Shown: positions 45,204 to 54,153, counted from the first letter of the stretch. The stretch: 64,000 nucleotides of DNA from Chitinophaga jiangningensis (GCF_900142605.1 NZ_FRBL01000003.1:1-64000), one strand, 5' to 3'. Numbers and translations are program-made. Notes: generated by a model not told the origin, from the sequence alone.

Positions 45204-45229
45204 GGTAGCGTCTTAGACAAGACGCTACC
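45204..45229 (+). terminator. Hairpin terminator after the GNAT gene
   Basis: A perfect 11-bp stem, GGTAGCGTCTT against AAGACGCTACC, with a four-base loop lies 8 bp after the stop. It is followed by a weak T-tract. Confidence 0.7.
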
Positions 45230-45620
45230 GTTCCTAAGCATAAACAAATTAGCAATCATCAAAAGTTTATCTGCACTGTTCTAAATGAGAAAGTGAGCTA
45301 TAAATAATATAACTACAGGAAATCCATTATACGTAAATGGTGAAAATTTAGTTTGTACACACTCGTTACCCCGTCAGTTTTTACAGTTTGATTTACTTCG
45401 TTAACCATCTCTGTGAAATGCTACTGATTGCTTTGTTTTCCTCTTATTAAAAATCTTGATGCCACATTTGTTTAATGCTTCGGAAACGGGGCGGATTTTT
45501 CATAATACGACGACCGTAAGTTGATAATCATGTGGTTTTACAGTGGTTATGGTCTATTACTAACATGGAAATCAATGGAATGTTTATATGGTTCAAAAAA
45601 AATAATTCAGCGTTGTAACA
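45230..45620. other. AT-rich spacer with no gene
   Basis: This stretch of nearly 400 bp lies between the ends of two convergent genes. It is clearly richer in A and T than the coding DNA around it. Only short random frames are present. I see no repeat, RNA gene or promoter that I can support. Confidence 0.5.
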
Positions 45621-45657
45621 AATAAACCCCAGCAGGTATTTTCTGCTGAGGTTTATT
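45621..45657 (-). terminator. Terminator of the NmrA-type gene
   Basis: A 15-bp stem with one mismatch (AATAAACC...CAGCAG against CTGCTGA...GGTTTATT) closes a seven-base loop, 22 bp past the stop at 45679. The arms end in A/T-rich sequence suitable for termination. Confidence 0.75.
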
Positions 45658-45678
45658 AATGATACCAGGTACTGGCTA

Positions 45679-46560
45679 CTAGCTATTGTATATTGCAGCA
45701 AACTCTTTTGCAAAGTCTTCCAGCTTTATTTTTCCGGCTGTAGGGAGATGTTGGTCAAATTCTGACCACAGTATTCCGTTACGCAGCGCCTGACCAATTT
45801 CCACAAATCTGCCCGCCATATCCTCAGACATCCCGTTATCCAGCAGGGCTTTTTTCGTGCCTTCATCATCAAAATTTACCCATGGCAGATCTGCTTTGCC
45901 AATGGCGCTGCCCAGGGTGGCCGCTATATCAGCCGCCGTGCGGTCGTCGCTGTAGATGTATTTTACAGTAACACCCTCCACCGGTTGTTGCAATGCCTCG
46001 GCCACGGTGGCGGCAATTTCTGCCGGGTGTACCAGCACTATACGCGTATCTGCCGGATAGTTGTTGCCAATAATCCCCATATGCCTTACCATCTCCACAT
46101 TATTTAAGAAATTATAGTAGAAGAATGGAGCCCGCACATGCGTAAGACCGATGCCCGGAATTTTATTTAAGATTTTTTCCGACTGGTGAATGCCGGCAAT
46201 CGGACCATTGCCACTTGCCAGGTGTGCACCAATGCTGCTCAGGTTAACCACGCGTTTTACGCCCGCAGCGCCAATAGCCTGCGCATAGCTGTTGCCAATA
46301 TTTACCGCATAGGCAATAAAATCATTGGTGTTAAAAGATGGAGGCGTCATAGTGTACACGGCATCTGCGCCGGAGAAAGCAGTGGTGAGGAAAGCAGTAT
46401 CTTCCAATGCGCCAATAGCAGCGCTGGCCCCCAGCGCTTCAATGGCTGCCGCCTTAACGGGATTGCTGCTGATGATAGTAACGGCATGGTCGGCAGCGAT
46501 TAATTGTTTAGCCAGTGGCTGACTGATATTTCCGATAGAGCCTGTGATTACGATTTTCAT
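45679..46560 (-). CDS. NmrA-family NAD(P)-binding oxidoreductase (quinone reductase-like)
   Basis: This is a 293-residue cytoplasmic protein with an atypical short-chain dehydrogenase fold. The N-terminal nucleotide-binding motif is ITGSIGNISQPLAKQL, followed by TIISSNP that should recognise NADPH. The NmrA-type segments VKRVVNLSSIGAHLASG and THVRAPFFYYNFLNN are visible. Relatives such as YtfG/QOR2 reduce quinones. It is divergent from an HxlR regulator, a classic pairing for quinone or electrophile stress, and its promoter is overlapped by palindromes likely to bind that regulator. Confidence 0.88.
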   Translation of the reverse strand: MKIVITGSIGNISQPLAKQLIAADHAVTIISSNPVKAAAIEALGASAAIGALEDTAFLTTAFSGADAVYTMTPPSFNTNDFIAYAVNIGNSYAQAIGAAGVKRVVNLSSIGAHLASGNGPIAGIHQSEKILNKIPGIGLTHVRAPFFYYNFLNNVEMVRHMGIIGNNYPADTRIVLVHPAEIAATVAEALQQPVEGVTVKYIYSDDRTAADIAATLGSAIGKADLPWVNFDDEGTKKALLDNGMSEDMAGRFVEIGQALRNGILWSEFDQHLPTAGKIKLEDFAKEFAAIYNS

Positions 46561-46582
46561 ATGTCTTGTTTTATTTGTTTCA

Positions 46583-46634
46583 CAAAAGTATTTTTATACT
46601 TACTTTTGTACAAGTACTTACCCTAAAGTATGTA
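46583..46634. promoter_or_regulatory. Divergent promoters with palindromic HxlR-type operators
   Basis: Both genes have a TACTTTTG -7 element: plus strand 46601-46608 for the regulator and minus strand 46583-46590 for the NmrA gene. A perfect palindrome AAGTAT-TTTT-ATACTT (46586-46601) overlaps the minus element and touches the plus one. A second near-palindrome, TACTTAC to GTATGTA (46615-46634), lies over the start of the regulator transcript. The layout fits repression of both genes by a dimeric HxlR protein. Confidence 0.65.
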
Positions 46635-46638
46635 GGAT

Positions 46639-47055
46639 ATGACAGCTATTAAGGAAAGCTCCACCATACAGGAAAATAAGCAGCAGGCCTTTCAAACCTG
46701 CCCTGTCACCTTTGTAATGGATAAAATAGGCGGCTACTGGAAGCCGATCATCCTCTTTTACCTGCTCTCTGGCCCTAAACGCTATTCGGAACTGCGCAAG
46801 GCCATTCCCGGCATTACGGAAAAAGTATTGATCCAGCACCTTAAACAACTGGAAGCCGATAACCTGCTGATACGCGAAGCCAAACCGGTGGTACCACCTT
46901 ACGTGACCTACACCTTGTCCGAAGCAGGTGCCGGATTACGAGGGGTGTTACTGGCCATGGCAGAATGGGCCTTTGGCCCCGGCGGTTTGGATGCAGGTGA
47001 AATGGGCAAAAGCCTGGACGACTTCCCCGGTGGCGTTAATATCTCCCTACATTAA
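46639..47055 (+). CDS. HxlR-family transcriptional regulator
   Basis: This is a 138-residue winged-helix regulator. The HxlR domain (about 20-110) has the family pattern CPVTFVMDKIGGYWKPII at its start, the recognition region PKRYSELRKAIPGITEKVL and the wing around PPYVTYTLSEAG. The conserved Cys at residue 21 is the position used for thiol sensing in YodB and its relatives. It should repress itself and the divergent NmrA-type oxidoreductase and release on quinone or aldehyde stress; that is inferred from family and layout. Confidence 0.93.
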   Translation: MTAIKESSTIQENKQQAFQTCPVTFVMDKIGGYWKPIILFYLLSGPKRYSELRKAIPGITEKVLIQHLKQLEADNLLIREAKPVVPPYVTYTLSEAGAGLRGVLLAMAEWAFGPGGLDAGEMGKSLDDFPGGVNISLH

Positions 47056-47071
47056 AATACGGTAAGAATCC

Positions 47072-47092
47072 GCCGTTAGCAGACCTAACGGC
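47072..47092 (+). terminator. Small hairpin between HxlR and MscS genes
   Basis: GCCGTTAG-CAGAC-CTAACGGC is a perfect 8-bp hairpin 17 bp past the regulator stop. There is no T-run, and a CATCTTTG sequence resembling a -7 element follows immediately, so it could instead be an operator for the next gene. Confidence 0.45.
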
Positions 47093-47106
47093 ACCATCTT
47101 TGTGCG

Positions 47107-48198
47107 ATGCCGCACATGTGGAATAAATTATTAGAAAGTGTAGACCACCTGCCCAGCTTCTTCTGGAATCTGCTACTGGCAGGCATCGCCGTACTGGCCG
47201 GATTACTGATTAAAGCATTGTTGTCGTTTTTTATTCACCGTTCTGTTAAAAAATCAGATCGGTTTTCGCTGGTGCACAGTGTACTGCTGCGACTGGGAAA
47301 AGCATTCAATTATTTCCTGCCCATCCTGCTGCTGAACATGAGCATTCCCCTGATGCGGCTCCAGCCCCGCTACCAGGAAGCATTGAGCCGTGTCGCTGAA
47401 ATTGCACTCACGCTTTCCTTTGCAGCCATCGTAATCGGAATCATTCATGTGCTGGAAGATTATATCTACAGCACCTACGATCTGAAGAAATCCAATAACC
47501 TCAAAGAAAGGAAGATCCGTACCCAGCTGCAGTTTATCCGTAAACTTTCCATCGGCATCATCCTCGTGGTAACAGCCTGTATCATCCTGCTGAGCTTTGA
47601 TAGTATGCGCAAACTCGGCGCCGGCTTACTCACAGGCGTGGGTGTGGGTGGTATCATTATTGGTTTCGCCGCGCAAAAATCTTTAGGGAACCTGCTCGCC
47701 GGCTTCCAGATAGCCTTTACACAGCCTATCCGTATTGATGATGTGCTGGTGGTAGAAGGAGAGTGGGGAAGAGTGGAAGAAATCACCCTCACCTATGTGG
47801 TGGTCAACATCTGGGATCAACGTAAGCTCATCCTGCCCATTAATTATTTCATAGAAAAGCCGTTCCAAAACTGGACAGGCAGCAGTGCTGAAATACTCGG
47901 TACCGCTTTCCTGTATCTGGATTACACCGCTCCGATCGACAAGCTTCGAGAGGAATTCGAACGCTATATTGTTACCCATCCGCTCTGGGACAAACGGGTC
48001 AAAACCCTCGTGGTCACTAACATTACGGAGCGCACCATCGAGGTAAGATGCCTGATCAGTTCCAGAACTTCCGGTGAGGCGTTTGACCTCCGTTGTGATA
48101 TTCGCGAGCACATGCTCCGCTTCGTGAAAGAGCATTACCCGGAAAGCCTGCCACTGACCAGGGCCGCGCTGGACAAGAACGAAACCAGTCCTGCATAA
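47107..48198 (+). CDS. MscS-family mechanosensitive channel
   Basis: This is a 363-residue inner-membrane channel that should open when the membrane is stretched and let solutes out during osmotic downshock. It has about four membrane segments between residues 15 and 190. The pore helix is rich in Gly and Ala (GAGLLTGVGVGGIIIGFAAQ) and is followed by KSLGNLLAGFQIAFTQPIRI. The cytoplasmic beta domain includes VEGEWGRVEEITLTYV and PINYFIEKPFQNWT. Its C-terminal vestibule ends near residue 355. A second start four codons in is possible. Confidence 0.93.
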   Translation: MPHMWNKLLESVDHLPSFFWNLLLAGIAVLAGLLIKALLSFFIHRSVKKSDRFSLVHSVLLRLGKAFNYFLPILLLNMSIPLMRLQPRYQEALSRVAEIALTLSFAAIVIGIIHVLEDYIYSTYDLKKSNNLKERKIRTQLQFIRKLSIGIILVVTACIILLSFDSMRKLGAGLLTGVGVGGIIIGFAAQKSLGNLLAGFQIAFTQPIRIDDVLVVEGEWGRVEEITLTYVVVNIWDQRKLILPINYFIEKPFQNWTGSSAEILGTAFLYLDYTAPIDKLREEFERYIVTHPLWDKRVKTLVVTNITERTIEVRCLISSRTSGEAFDLRCDIREHMLRFVKEHYPESLPLTRAALDKNETSPA

Positions 48199-48207
48199 AA
48201 CATTCGA

Positions 48208-48232
48208 AGCCGCACTGCCGCGGCTCCTTTTT
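48208..48232 (+). terminator. Rho-independent terminator after MscS
   Basis: AGCCGC-ACTGCC-GCGGCT forms a 6-bp GC-rich stem, followed by CC and a run of seven T. It lies 10 bp past the MscS stop. Confidence 0.8.
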
Positions 48233-48258
48233 TACTGGTTTGAATTTTGATCTGATTT

Positions 48259-48645
48259 TTATCGGATGCTATCCACAAGGTACACCAGCAAAAACAGGCT
48301 CATTAAAACAATAAAAATGGTGAGGGTAGTTAACAATCCGGCGGTATGATAGTACCTGCCGGATTCCAGTTCTTTTTTTACGTCCTGGTAACGCTTGTAG
48401 GAAAGGATGGCAGTGAGCATGCCTACTGCTACTAAAATAATCCCTGCAATGCCGGAATAGCCATGTGAAGGCAACGTCACATCTCTGCCCAGCGCAAGAC
48501 CTATCTGTTTTACAAACAGGGAGAACTTGACTACTACAAAGCCAAAGGCCATCAGGCCTACGGCCGTGCGTATCCAGGCCAGAAACGTCCGTTCATTAGC
48601 CAGGTGATCATTGGGTCCGCCGGGTTTTCCCTGTTCCATAAGCAA
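48259..48645 (-). CDS. DUF202-family (YidH-like) small membrane protein
   Basis: This is a 128-residue membrane protein with the DUF202 opening LANERTFLAWIRTAVGLMAFGFVVV and three hydrophobic segments (about 25-48, 65-88 and 105-126). The family is widespread with no established function, though members often occur near vacuolar-transporter-chaperone or stress genes. Here it is isolated, convergent with MscS. Confidence 0.9.
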   Translation of the reverse strand: MLMEQGKPGGPNDHLANERTFLAWIRTAVGLMAFGFVVVKFSLFVKQIGLALGRDVTLPSHGYSGIAGIILVAVGMLTAILSYKRYQDVKKELESGRYYHTAGLLTTLTIFIVLMSLFLLVYLVDSIR

Positions 48646-48750
48646 CTATTTTATACTAAAAGTTACAGAATTTTTTGCTGGTATATCAAACGCACGCATC
48701 TTTATTCAATCGTATTACGTATATACATTCAAGCTATTTTTTGATTTTGC

Positions 48751-49506
48751 ATGAGAAAAGGAAGTTATTATACCGGCACCAGCGGGTTAGTACTGCCATA
48801 CAAGAATAAACAGTTTTACCCTGAGCCACTTAGAGAAAAAAGTCGCCTCGAGGTATACGGCACGCTATTTAATTCCATTGAGATCAACAGCTCCTTCTAC
48901 AACATCCCTATGCTGAAAACCATGCAGCGCTGGGCTGCCGGCGTTCCTGATCATTTTAAATTCACCTTTAAGCTCTGGCAGGGCATTACACATGTAAGAG
49001 ACCTGGACTTCAAGCCGGCAGATGTGACCCGGTTTATGGACGTGATTGCTGGTGTAGGTGAAAAGAAAGGATGCCTGCTGATACAATTGCCGCCATCACT
49101 ACGGGCTGGTGCTTTACAGCGGGTGGAACAACTGCTGGCAGCGGTAAGGGAAGCGGATCCGGAAGGAGCGTGGCGACTGGCAGTGGAGTTCCGCCATCTT
49201 TCCTGGTACCGGGAGGAAAGCTACCGGCTGCTCAACGAATTCCAGGCCACCATGGTGGTGCACGATAAAGCAAACGTAGGCTCACCGCTGGAAGATATGG
49301 ACGCCGATTTCGTATATGCGCGCTTTCACGGCCCGGAAGGGAATTACCGGAGTAGTTACGAGGATAGCTATCTGTATGAATATGCTTCCTATGTGCGCGA
49401 CTGGCTCCATGCCGGCAAAGATGTATATGCCTATTTCAACAACACCATCGGTGATGCCATCAATGACCTCCGGGTGTTGGAAGCGTATGTACGTGAGCGT
49501 GAGTAA
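48751..49506 (+). CDS. DUF72-family (YecE-like) protein
   Basis: This is a 251-residue soluble TIM-barrel-like protein. It has the family start YYTGTSGLVLPYKNKQFYP, the strand LEVYGTLFNSIEINSSFYNIP, the motif FKFTFKLWQGITHVRDL, and the late block YARFHGPEGNYRSSYEDS ending in VYAYFNNTIGDAINDLRVLE. The biochemical role of DUF72 is not established. Its stop lies within a strong hairpin shared with the convergent gene. Confidence 0.9.
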   Translation: MRKGSYYTGTSGLVLPYKNKQFYPEPLREKSRLEVYGTLFNSIEINSSFYNIPMLKTMQRWAAGVPDHFKFTFKLWQGITHVRDLDFKPADVTRFMDVIAGVGEKKGCLLIQLPPSLRAGALQRVEQLLAAVREADPEGAWRLAVEFRHLSWYREESYRLLNEFQATMVVHDKANVGSPLEDMDADFVYARFHGPEGNYRSSYEDSYLYEYASYVRDWLHAGKDVYAYFNNTIGDAINDLRVLEAYVRERE

Positions 49507-49521
49507 CGCCCACGTACATAC
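49485..49521. terminator. Bidirectional hairpin overlapping the DUF72 stop
   Basis: Arms of 15 bp (49485-49499 and 49507-49521) pair with one mismatch around a seven-base loop that includes the TAA stop. It lies between two convergent genes, so it can serve both. There is no long T-run. Confidence 0.6.
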
Positions 49522-49530
49522 GCAGCAGGA

Positions 49531-50553
49531 TTATCTGACGAGAGGAATAATATCTTTTCCGATCAGGGAGATGGAATTTAGCAGCTTCTCGTGCGACATG
49601 TTTGCGTTGTCCATCTGGAAGGTAAGCCTGGAAATGCCACCCAGCGCTTCGCTGTGGCGGAGAATTTTTTCAGCCACCTCCTGCGGACTGCCCACCAGCA
49701 AAGCACCGGTAGGCCCTGTCTGGGCATCAAACTGAGCCCTGGTTACAGGTCCCCAGCCACGTTCCTTGCCAATTTTGGTAAACGTTTCTGCATAGCCGGG
49801 GAAAAATTCATCCCTTGCCTGCTGGGAAGTTTCGGCTATGTAGCCGAGGGAATGCAGGCCCACCTGTAATTTTTCCGGGGCGTGACCAGCCTTGCGACCC
49901 GCTTCGCGGTAAAGGTCGATCAGTGGCCGGAAACGATGGGTTTCGCCTCCAATAATGGCTACCATCAACGGCAGTCCGAGCGTACCCGCCCTGGCAAAGG
50001 ATTGTGGCGTACCACCCACGCCAAGCCATATAGGAAGTGGTTCCTGTACCGGCCTTGGATAAATGGGCACCCCATTGAGCGGGGCACGGAACTTCCCTTT
50101 CCACTGTACCGTTTCGTACTCGCGGATCTGCAGCAGCAGGTCCAGCTTTTCTACAAACAGCTCGTCGTAGTCGTTCAGGTTGTAGCCAAACAGGGGATAG
50201 GCTTCCACAAAAGATCCACGGCCAACCACCATCTCTGCGCGGCCTTTGGAAATAATGTCCAGCGTAGCAAAGCTTTGGAACACCCTCACCGGATCGGCCG
50301 CGCTCAATACCGTAACGGCGCTGGTAAGCCTGATTTGTTTGGTACGGGCAGCGGCGGCTGCCAGTATCATGGTAGGCGCGGCATCCATAAACTCTTTTCG
50401 GTGATGCTCACCGATACCGAATACATGCAACCCCGCCTGATCGGCCAGGTCAATCCGTTGCAACAGGTTTTCCATTTCCCGCATGTCCGCGGCTGCATCA
50501 TGTGCTTTGCTCTGCGATTTGGTCGCAGCGAAGCTGTCTATTCCTACTTCCAT
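49531..50553 (-). CDS. LLM-class flavin-dependent oxidoreductase
   Basis: This is a 340-residue luciferase-like monooxygenase with an (alpha/beta)8 fold that uses reduced flavin supplied by a separate reductase. Recognisable parts are VFGIGEHHRKEF near residue 50, IRLTSAVTVLSAADPVRVFQ, the segment GRAEMVVGRGSFVEAYPLFG, and IWLGVGGTPQSFARAG. It forms an operon with the DinB-like gene 18 bp upstream on the minus strand. The substrate is unknown. Confidence 0.9.
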   Translation of the reverse strand: MEVGIDSFAATKSQSKAHDAAADMREMENLLQRIDLADQAGLHVFGIGEHHRKEFMDAAPTMILAAAAARTKQIRLTSAVTVLSAADPVRVFQSFATLDIISKGRAEMVVGRGSFVEAYPLFGYNLNDYDELFVEKLDLLLQIREYETVQWKGKFRAPLNGVPIYPRPVQEPLPIWLGVGGTPQSFARAGTLGLPLMVAIIGGETHRFRPLIDLYREAGRKAGHAPEKLQVGLHSLGYIAETSQQARDEFFPGYAETFTKIGKERGWGPVTRAQFDAQTGPTGALLVGSPQEVAEKILRHSEALGGISRLTFQMDNANMSHEKLLNSISLIGKDIIPLVR

Positions 50554-50571
50554 ACCTACCTTCTATTTTGA

Positions 50572-51030
50572 TTAAATAAACTTCCTCAGATTATTAATGG
50601 CCGCTGTATGCAAGCCATGGTGATAACCGGCAAAAGCAATAGCATCCCCGATGTTGTTGATCACAATACCGCTGGAAAGCGTCATGGGCGTATAGGCAGC
50701 AAATTTTCCCTGTTGGTGATCCTCCTGCACTCTCAACAACGCATGTTGCATTTCCTGTTTGATCTTTTCGGTATCCGCTTCGCTCAAAGCGCCTTCAGGC
50801 CTGGTGCCCCTGCGGAAGCGCGCAATAAATTGTTCATCCAGATTAGCAGGCCTGCCGGCAGCCTGGTAAAACATGATTTCGTCTGTCACCAGCAGGTGCC
50901 CAAGGTTCCAAAGGATGTTATTGTTAAAGCCCTCAGGTACCTTGTTCAGTTGTTCGGTGGAATAAAGGTCAAATAATTTTACGTAATTACTTCTGATGTG
51001 GCTGATGATGCCAATATTGGTGGTGATCAT
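50572..51030 (-). CDS. DinB-family protein (YfiT-like helical bundle)
   Basis: This is a 152-residue soluble four-helix protein of the DinB/YfiT fold. The segment NNILWNLGHLLVTDEI carries one metal-ligand His, and AFAGYHHGLHTAAINNL near the C-terminus carries the other His residues, so the triad for a divalent metal is present. DinB-type proteins may act as metal-dependent thiol transferases (bacillithiol or similar). It precedes the LLM monooxygenase in the same operon. Confidence 0.85.
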   Translation of the reverse strand: MITTNIGIISHIRSNYVKLFDLYSTEQLNKVPEGFNNNILWNLGHLLVTDEIMFYQAAGRPANLDEQFIARFRRGTRPEGALSEADTEKIKQEMQHALLRVQEDHQQGKFAAYTPMTLSSGIVINNIGDAIAFAGYHHGLHTAAINNLRKFI

Positions 51031-51117
51031 AGTGAATTTTTAAACTACCGGTGAAAGTAGTAAAAATTCAAAAGAGCCTCATCCTCCTCACCGACAATTA
51101 ATAAACAGATTACGCCA

Positions 51118-52425
51118 TTAAAACTGTATGATAAACACATACCACATGGTATTGTTCTGTGAAGTGGCGTGCATGGTATAATGATAGTTCAATACCTGCA
51201 ATATGCTCAGCACCGGTGCGGTGGGGGCAAAGGAGGCCCAGCTGAACAGCAACCGGCCACCGGGTAAAATAAATTCTTTTGCTTCGGCCAGGAACCGTTG
51301 CAGCAGTAGCACAGGAGGATTGCTGATTTGCCAGATATCTTCCAGGATGGGGAGGTTCCCGAATATATAATGATACTTGCCATGGATGTTGTTGAACAGA
51401 TCGGATTGCACCACGGTGATTTGCTCCTCGTATTGGTGCATGCTCACGTTCAGCCGGGTATTGGCCACTGCTTTGGGGCTAATATCTGCAGCCACCGCTG
51501 CTTCAGCCCCGTTACGAACGGCCAGGATACTGATAATCCCGGTGCCGCAGCCAATGTCCAATACCCGGCGGCCCTGCATGTCTGGCAGATGGGTTAACAG
51601 CAGGGGGGTGGAATTGGTCAGTTGTCGATCGGGAGAAAATACACCATCCAATACCCAAAGGCGTATATCCTGCAGCGTTATTTCGTAATCGGGGTGGTCC
51701 AGGAGGTAGCGCCAGGGCATGATCTTTTTACTGTGAAGGATGATTTTCTGATAGAGCTTAAAAGGCCGCTGGCCTAAGGTTTGACGGAGATAAGTGATAA
51801 TGTTGTGCTGGTGCAACCTGTATGGCGTTGGATACTGATCGAAAAACAGGGAAAGGGAATGGTATAAGGTTTCATGATCCGGATAATGAATGGCTGCCGG
51901 CACGGAAAAGGTTAAGTGGTTTTTGCCGGCCAGCGCACGCATTACCTGTGGGTAAGTTGGCTGATAGTCCCGTTGTATGTTTTGGTAGAAATATTCCTTC
52001 AGCGGTCCATAGTCTTCTTCCTGGCCATTGACCACGATGATCAGCATACCGTTTTCCGTAAGGCAGGACAACATTTTATCTATAGCCTCCTGCTTATGCT
52101 GGAAGTAATAAAACACATGTGAAGCGATAATAAGATCGTATTGCCGTGACAGTTGTGCTTCCTCCCAGCTGCAGGTAATGACCTGCACCTCCGCCGGCAG
52201 CGGTACTCCGTCCGTATTTTTTTCAACGACTGTATAGTGCTGAAAATAGGGTCCCAGCTGCTGATGGAAAACCGGTGTGGTGCCCATGCCTATTTCCAGG
52301 CAGGATTGCGGTTTTTCGTGCGCGATTAGTTTACGGATACTGTTGATGATGATGGTTTTTTCATCGGACTGCCGGGTGAACTCGTTGAAGTACTGCTGGT
52401 TAAACAAGAGGGAATCAGTGGTCAT
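51118..52425 (-). CDS. Two-domain SAM-dependent methyltransferase
   Basis: This is a 435-residue protein with two separate class I methyltransferase domains. The first (about 35-150) has SCLEIGMGTTPVF as SAM motif I and IIASHVFYYF as its later block. A helical linker (about 150-270) follows. The second (about 275-400) has VLDIGCGTGIISILAVRNGA, VAADISPKAV and GNLPI, the last standing where N-methylases of the HemK/PrmA group have NPPY. Its C-terminal half is therefore like a ribosomal-protein or small-molecule methylase. The gene is divergent from an efflux pump with 112 bp between the starts. The fusion of two such domains is unusual and the substrate is unknown. Confidence 0.75.
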   Translation of the reverse strand: MTTDSLLFNQQYFNEFTRQSDEKTIIINSIRKLIAHEKPQSCLEIGMGTTPVFHQQLGPYFQHYTVVEKNTDGVPLPAEVQVITCSWEEAQLSRQYDLIIASHVFYYFQHKQEAIDKMLSCLTENGMLIIVVNGQEEDYGPLKEYFYQNIQRDYQPTYPQVMRALAGKNHLTFSVPAAIHYPDHETLYHSLSLFFDQYPTPYRLHQHNIITYLRQTLGQRPFKLYQKIILHSKKIMPWRYLLDHPDYEITLQDIRLWVLDGVFSPDRQLTNSTPLLLTHLPDMQGRRVLDIGCGTGIISILAVRNGAEAAVAADISPKAVANTRLNVSMHQYEEQITVVQSDLFNNIHGKYHYIFGNLPILEDIWQISNPPVLLLQRFLAEAKEFILPGGRLLFSWASFAPTAPVLSILQVLNYHYTMHATSQNNTMWYVFIIQF

Positions 52426-52537
52426 TGTTTTGGGTATTTACCTTAATTTACTGGGTACGACTGCATTACCCCGGCAGGTAAATGTTCTTGTACCGACAGT
52501 GGAACAATTCCTATCGTTCGATGTTCTACATGTCAGT

Positions 52538-54088
52538 ATGGAATCAGTTGCTTTAAACAGTGCGGCCGGGCGCTGGATTATGATATCGGCCATTATGGCC
52601 AGCACGATGGCGTTTATTGATGGCACGGCGCTGAATGTGGTGCTACCCTCGTTGCAGCATGCGCTGGATGCCAGCGCTGCAGAACTTTTCTGGGTGCTGA
52701 ACGCCTATATGCTGATGCTGGCTTCGCTGATATTGATTGGCGGTGCGCTGGGCGACCGGCTGGGTCGCAAGCGTGTATTCATGGCCGGTATTATGGTGTT
52801 TATCATTGGATCTGCCTGTTGCGGTTTTTCGGCCACTGCGGCGCAATTAATTGCTTTCAGGGCCTTGCAGGGAATAGGCGGTGCATTTATGATCCCCGGC
52901 AGTTTGAGCCTGATATCGGCTACTATCAACGAAAATGAGCGGGGTAAAGCCGTAGGTACGTGGTCCGCCGCAACCACGTTTGTAACGATGGCGGGGCCGC
53001 TGCTGGGCGGCTGGCTGGCAGATGCCGGTTGGTGGCGGTATATCTTTTTCATTAATGTGCCGCTGGGGCTGGCGGCGTTGTTTATTTTATGGCGACACGT
53101 AGCGGAGAACCGCGATGAGGAAGAAGTGGAAGGCCCGATAGATTACCCGGGGGCGGTGTATATAGCGGTGGGCTTAGCATCGCTTACCTATGGTTTTCTC
53201 ACGATGCCTACCGCCGGCTGGCAGCATCCAAAAGTTTTTATCACAGTGCTGGTGGGGGTAGTGTTGCTCATTGCTTTTATAGGGAGAGAATCACGCATCC
53301 CGTATCCGATGATGTCGCTGCACCTGTTTAAGAACCGCGTTTTTCTCGGTGCGAATCTGCTCTGCTTTTTCCTCTATGCAGGATTAAATGGTGCGATGTT
53401 GTTTCTTTCGCTCAACCTGGTGCAGGTGCAGGGGTATTCGCAGTTGCAATCCGGACTTACCTTTCTGCCTTTTTCATTGATGATGATTTTGTTTAGTCGC
53501 ACCATGGGTGCGCTGGCGGATAAATATGGCCCGCGGTTGTTTCTTACCATGGGGCCGGTGATAGCCGGCGTGGGTATGCTGCTGATGTCCACCATTAAGG
53601 AAACCCGTGGTTTTGCTGATTACTTCACTACCTATTTTCCGGGTATTATGATTTTTGGTGCGGGCATGGCCATTACGGTATCGCCGCTCACCGCTGCCGT
53701 GATGGGGGCGGTAGGAAAGCAGCTGGCAGGTACAGCGTCCGGCGTTAATAACGCGGTAACACGCATTGCCACGGTATTTTCCACGGCCGTATTCGGTGGC
53801 CTGGCCGTGGTATTTTTTTCTGCCTATACCCAACATGCTATCAGTGATATGGGGCTGAGTGCCGCGGAACAACAGCAGGTATTGCAACAGGCTACTGCCC
53901 TGGGCGATGCCAGGGTGCCCACAGGTATTGCCCTGCAGGACCAAATAGCTGGCATATACAAGGCCGCGTTCATCAGCACTTATGGCCACGTGTTAAAAAT
54001 ATGCGGGGTACTCGGCATTATTGCCGGCGTGCTGGCATTCATCTACCTAAAAAACAATACGGGCAGTGATAAAAAATACTCCCAATAG
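52538..54088 (+). CDS. DHA2/EmrB-QacA-type MFS efflux transporter
   Basis: The frame is open from 52277, overlapping the divergent methyltransferase gene, but the ATG at 52538 begins the family-like N-terminus (MESVALNSAAGRWIMI) and gives 516 residues. About 14 membrane segments are present, with MASTMAFIDGTALNVVLPSL in the first helix, GDRLGRKRVFMAGI in loop 2-3 and the motif C region AATTFVTMAGPLLGGWLAD. It should export drugs or amphipathic small molecules by proton antiport. No TetR or MarR regulator is next to it. Confidence 0.92.
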   Translation: MESVALNSAAGRWIMISAIMASTMAFIDGTALNVVLPSLQHALDASAAELFWVLNAYMLMLASLILIGGALGDRLGRKRVFMAGIMVFIIGSACCGFSATAAQLIAFRALQGIGGAFMIPGSLSLISATINENERGKAVGTWSAATTFVTMAGPLLGGWLADAGWWRYIFFINVPLGLAALFILWRHVAENRDEEEVEGPIDYPGAVYIAVGLASLTYGFLTMPTAGWQHPKVFITVLVGVVLLIAFIGRESRIPYPMMSLHLFKNRVFLGANLLCFFLYAGLNGAMLFLSLNLVQVQGYSQLQSGLTFLPFSLMMILFSRTMGALADKYGPRLFLTMGPVIAGVGMLLMSTIKETRGFADYFTTYFPGIMIFGAGMAITVSPLTAAVMGAVGKQLAGTASGVNNAVTRIATVFSTAVFGGLAVVFFSAYTQHAISDMGLSAAEQQQVLQQATALGDARVPTGIALQDQIAGIYKAAFISTYGHVLKICGVLGIIAGVLAFIYLKNNTGSDKKYSQ

Positions 54089-54153
54089 CATGGTTTGTAC
54101 CGATGCAAACAAGGGGTAAGTGTTACTTTTACAGTGAGCCTAATGTACTGGTT

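Noticed and set aside
52277..52537. Upstream extension of the MFS transporter
   Set aside because: It would overlap the start of the divergent methyltransferase gene and add about 87 residues unlike any family member.
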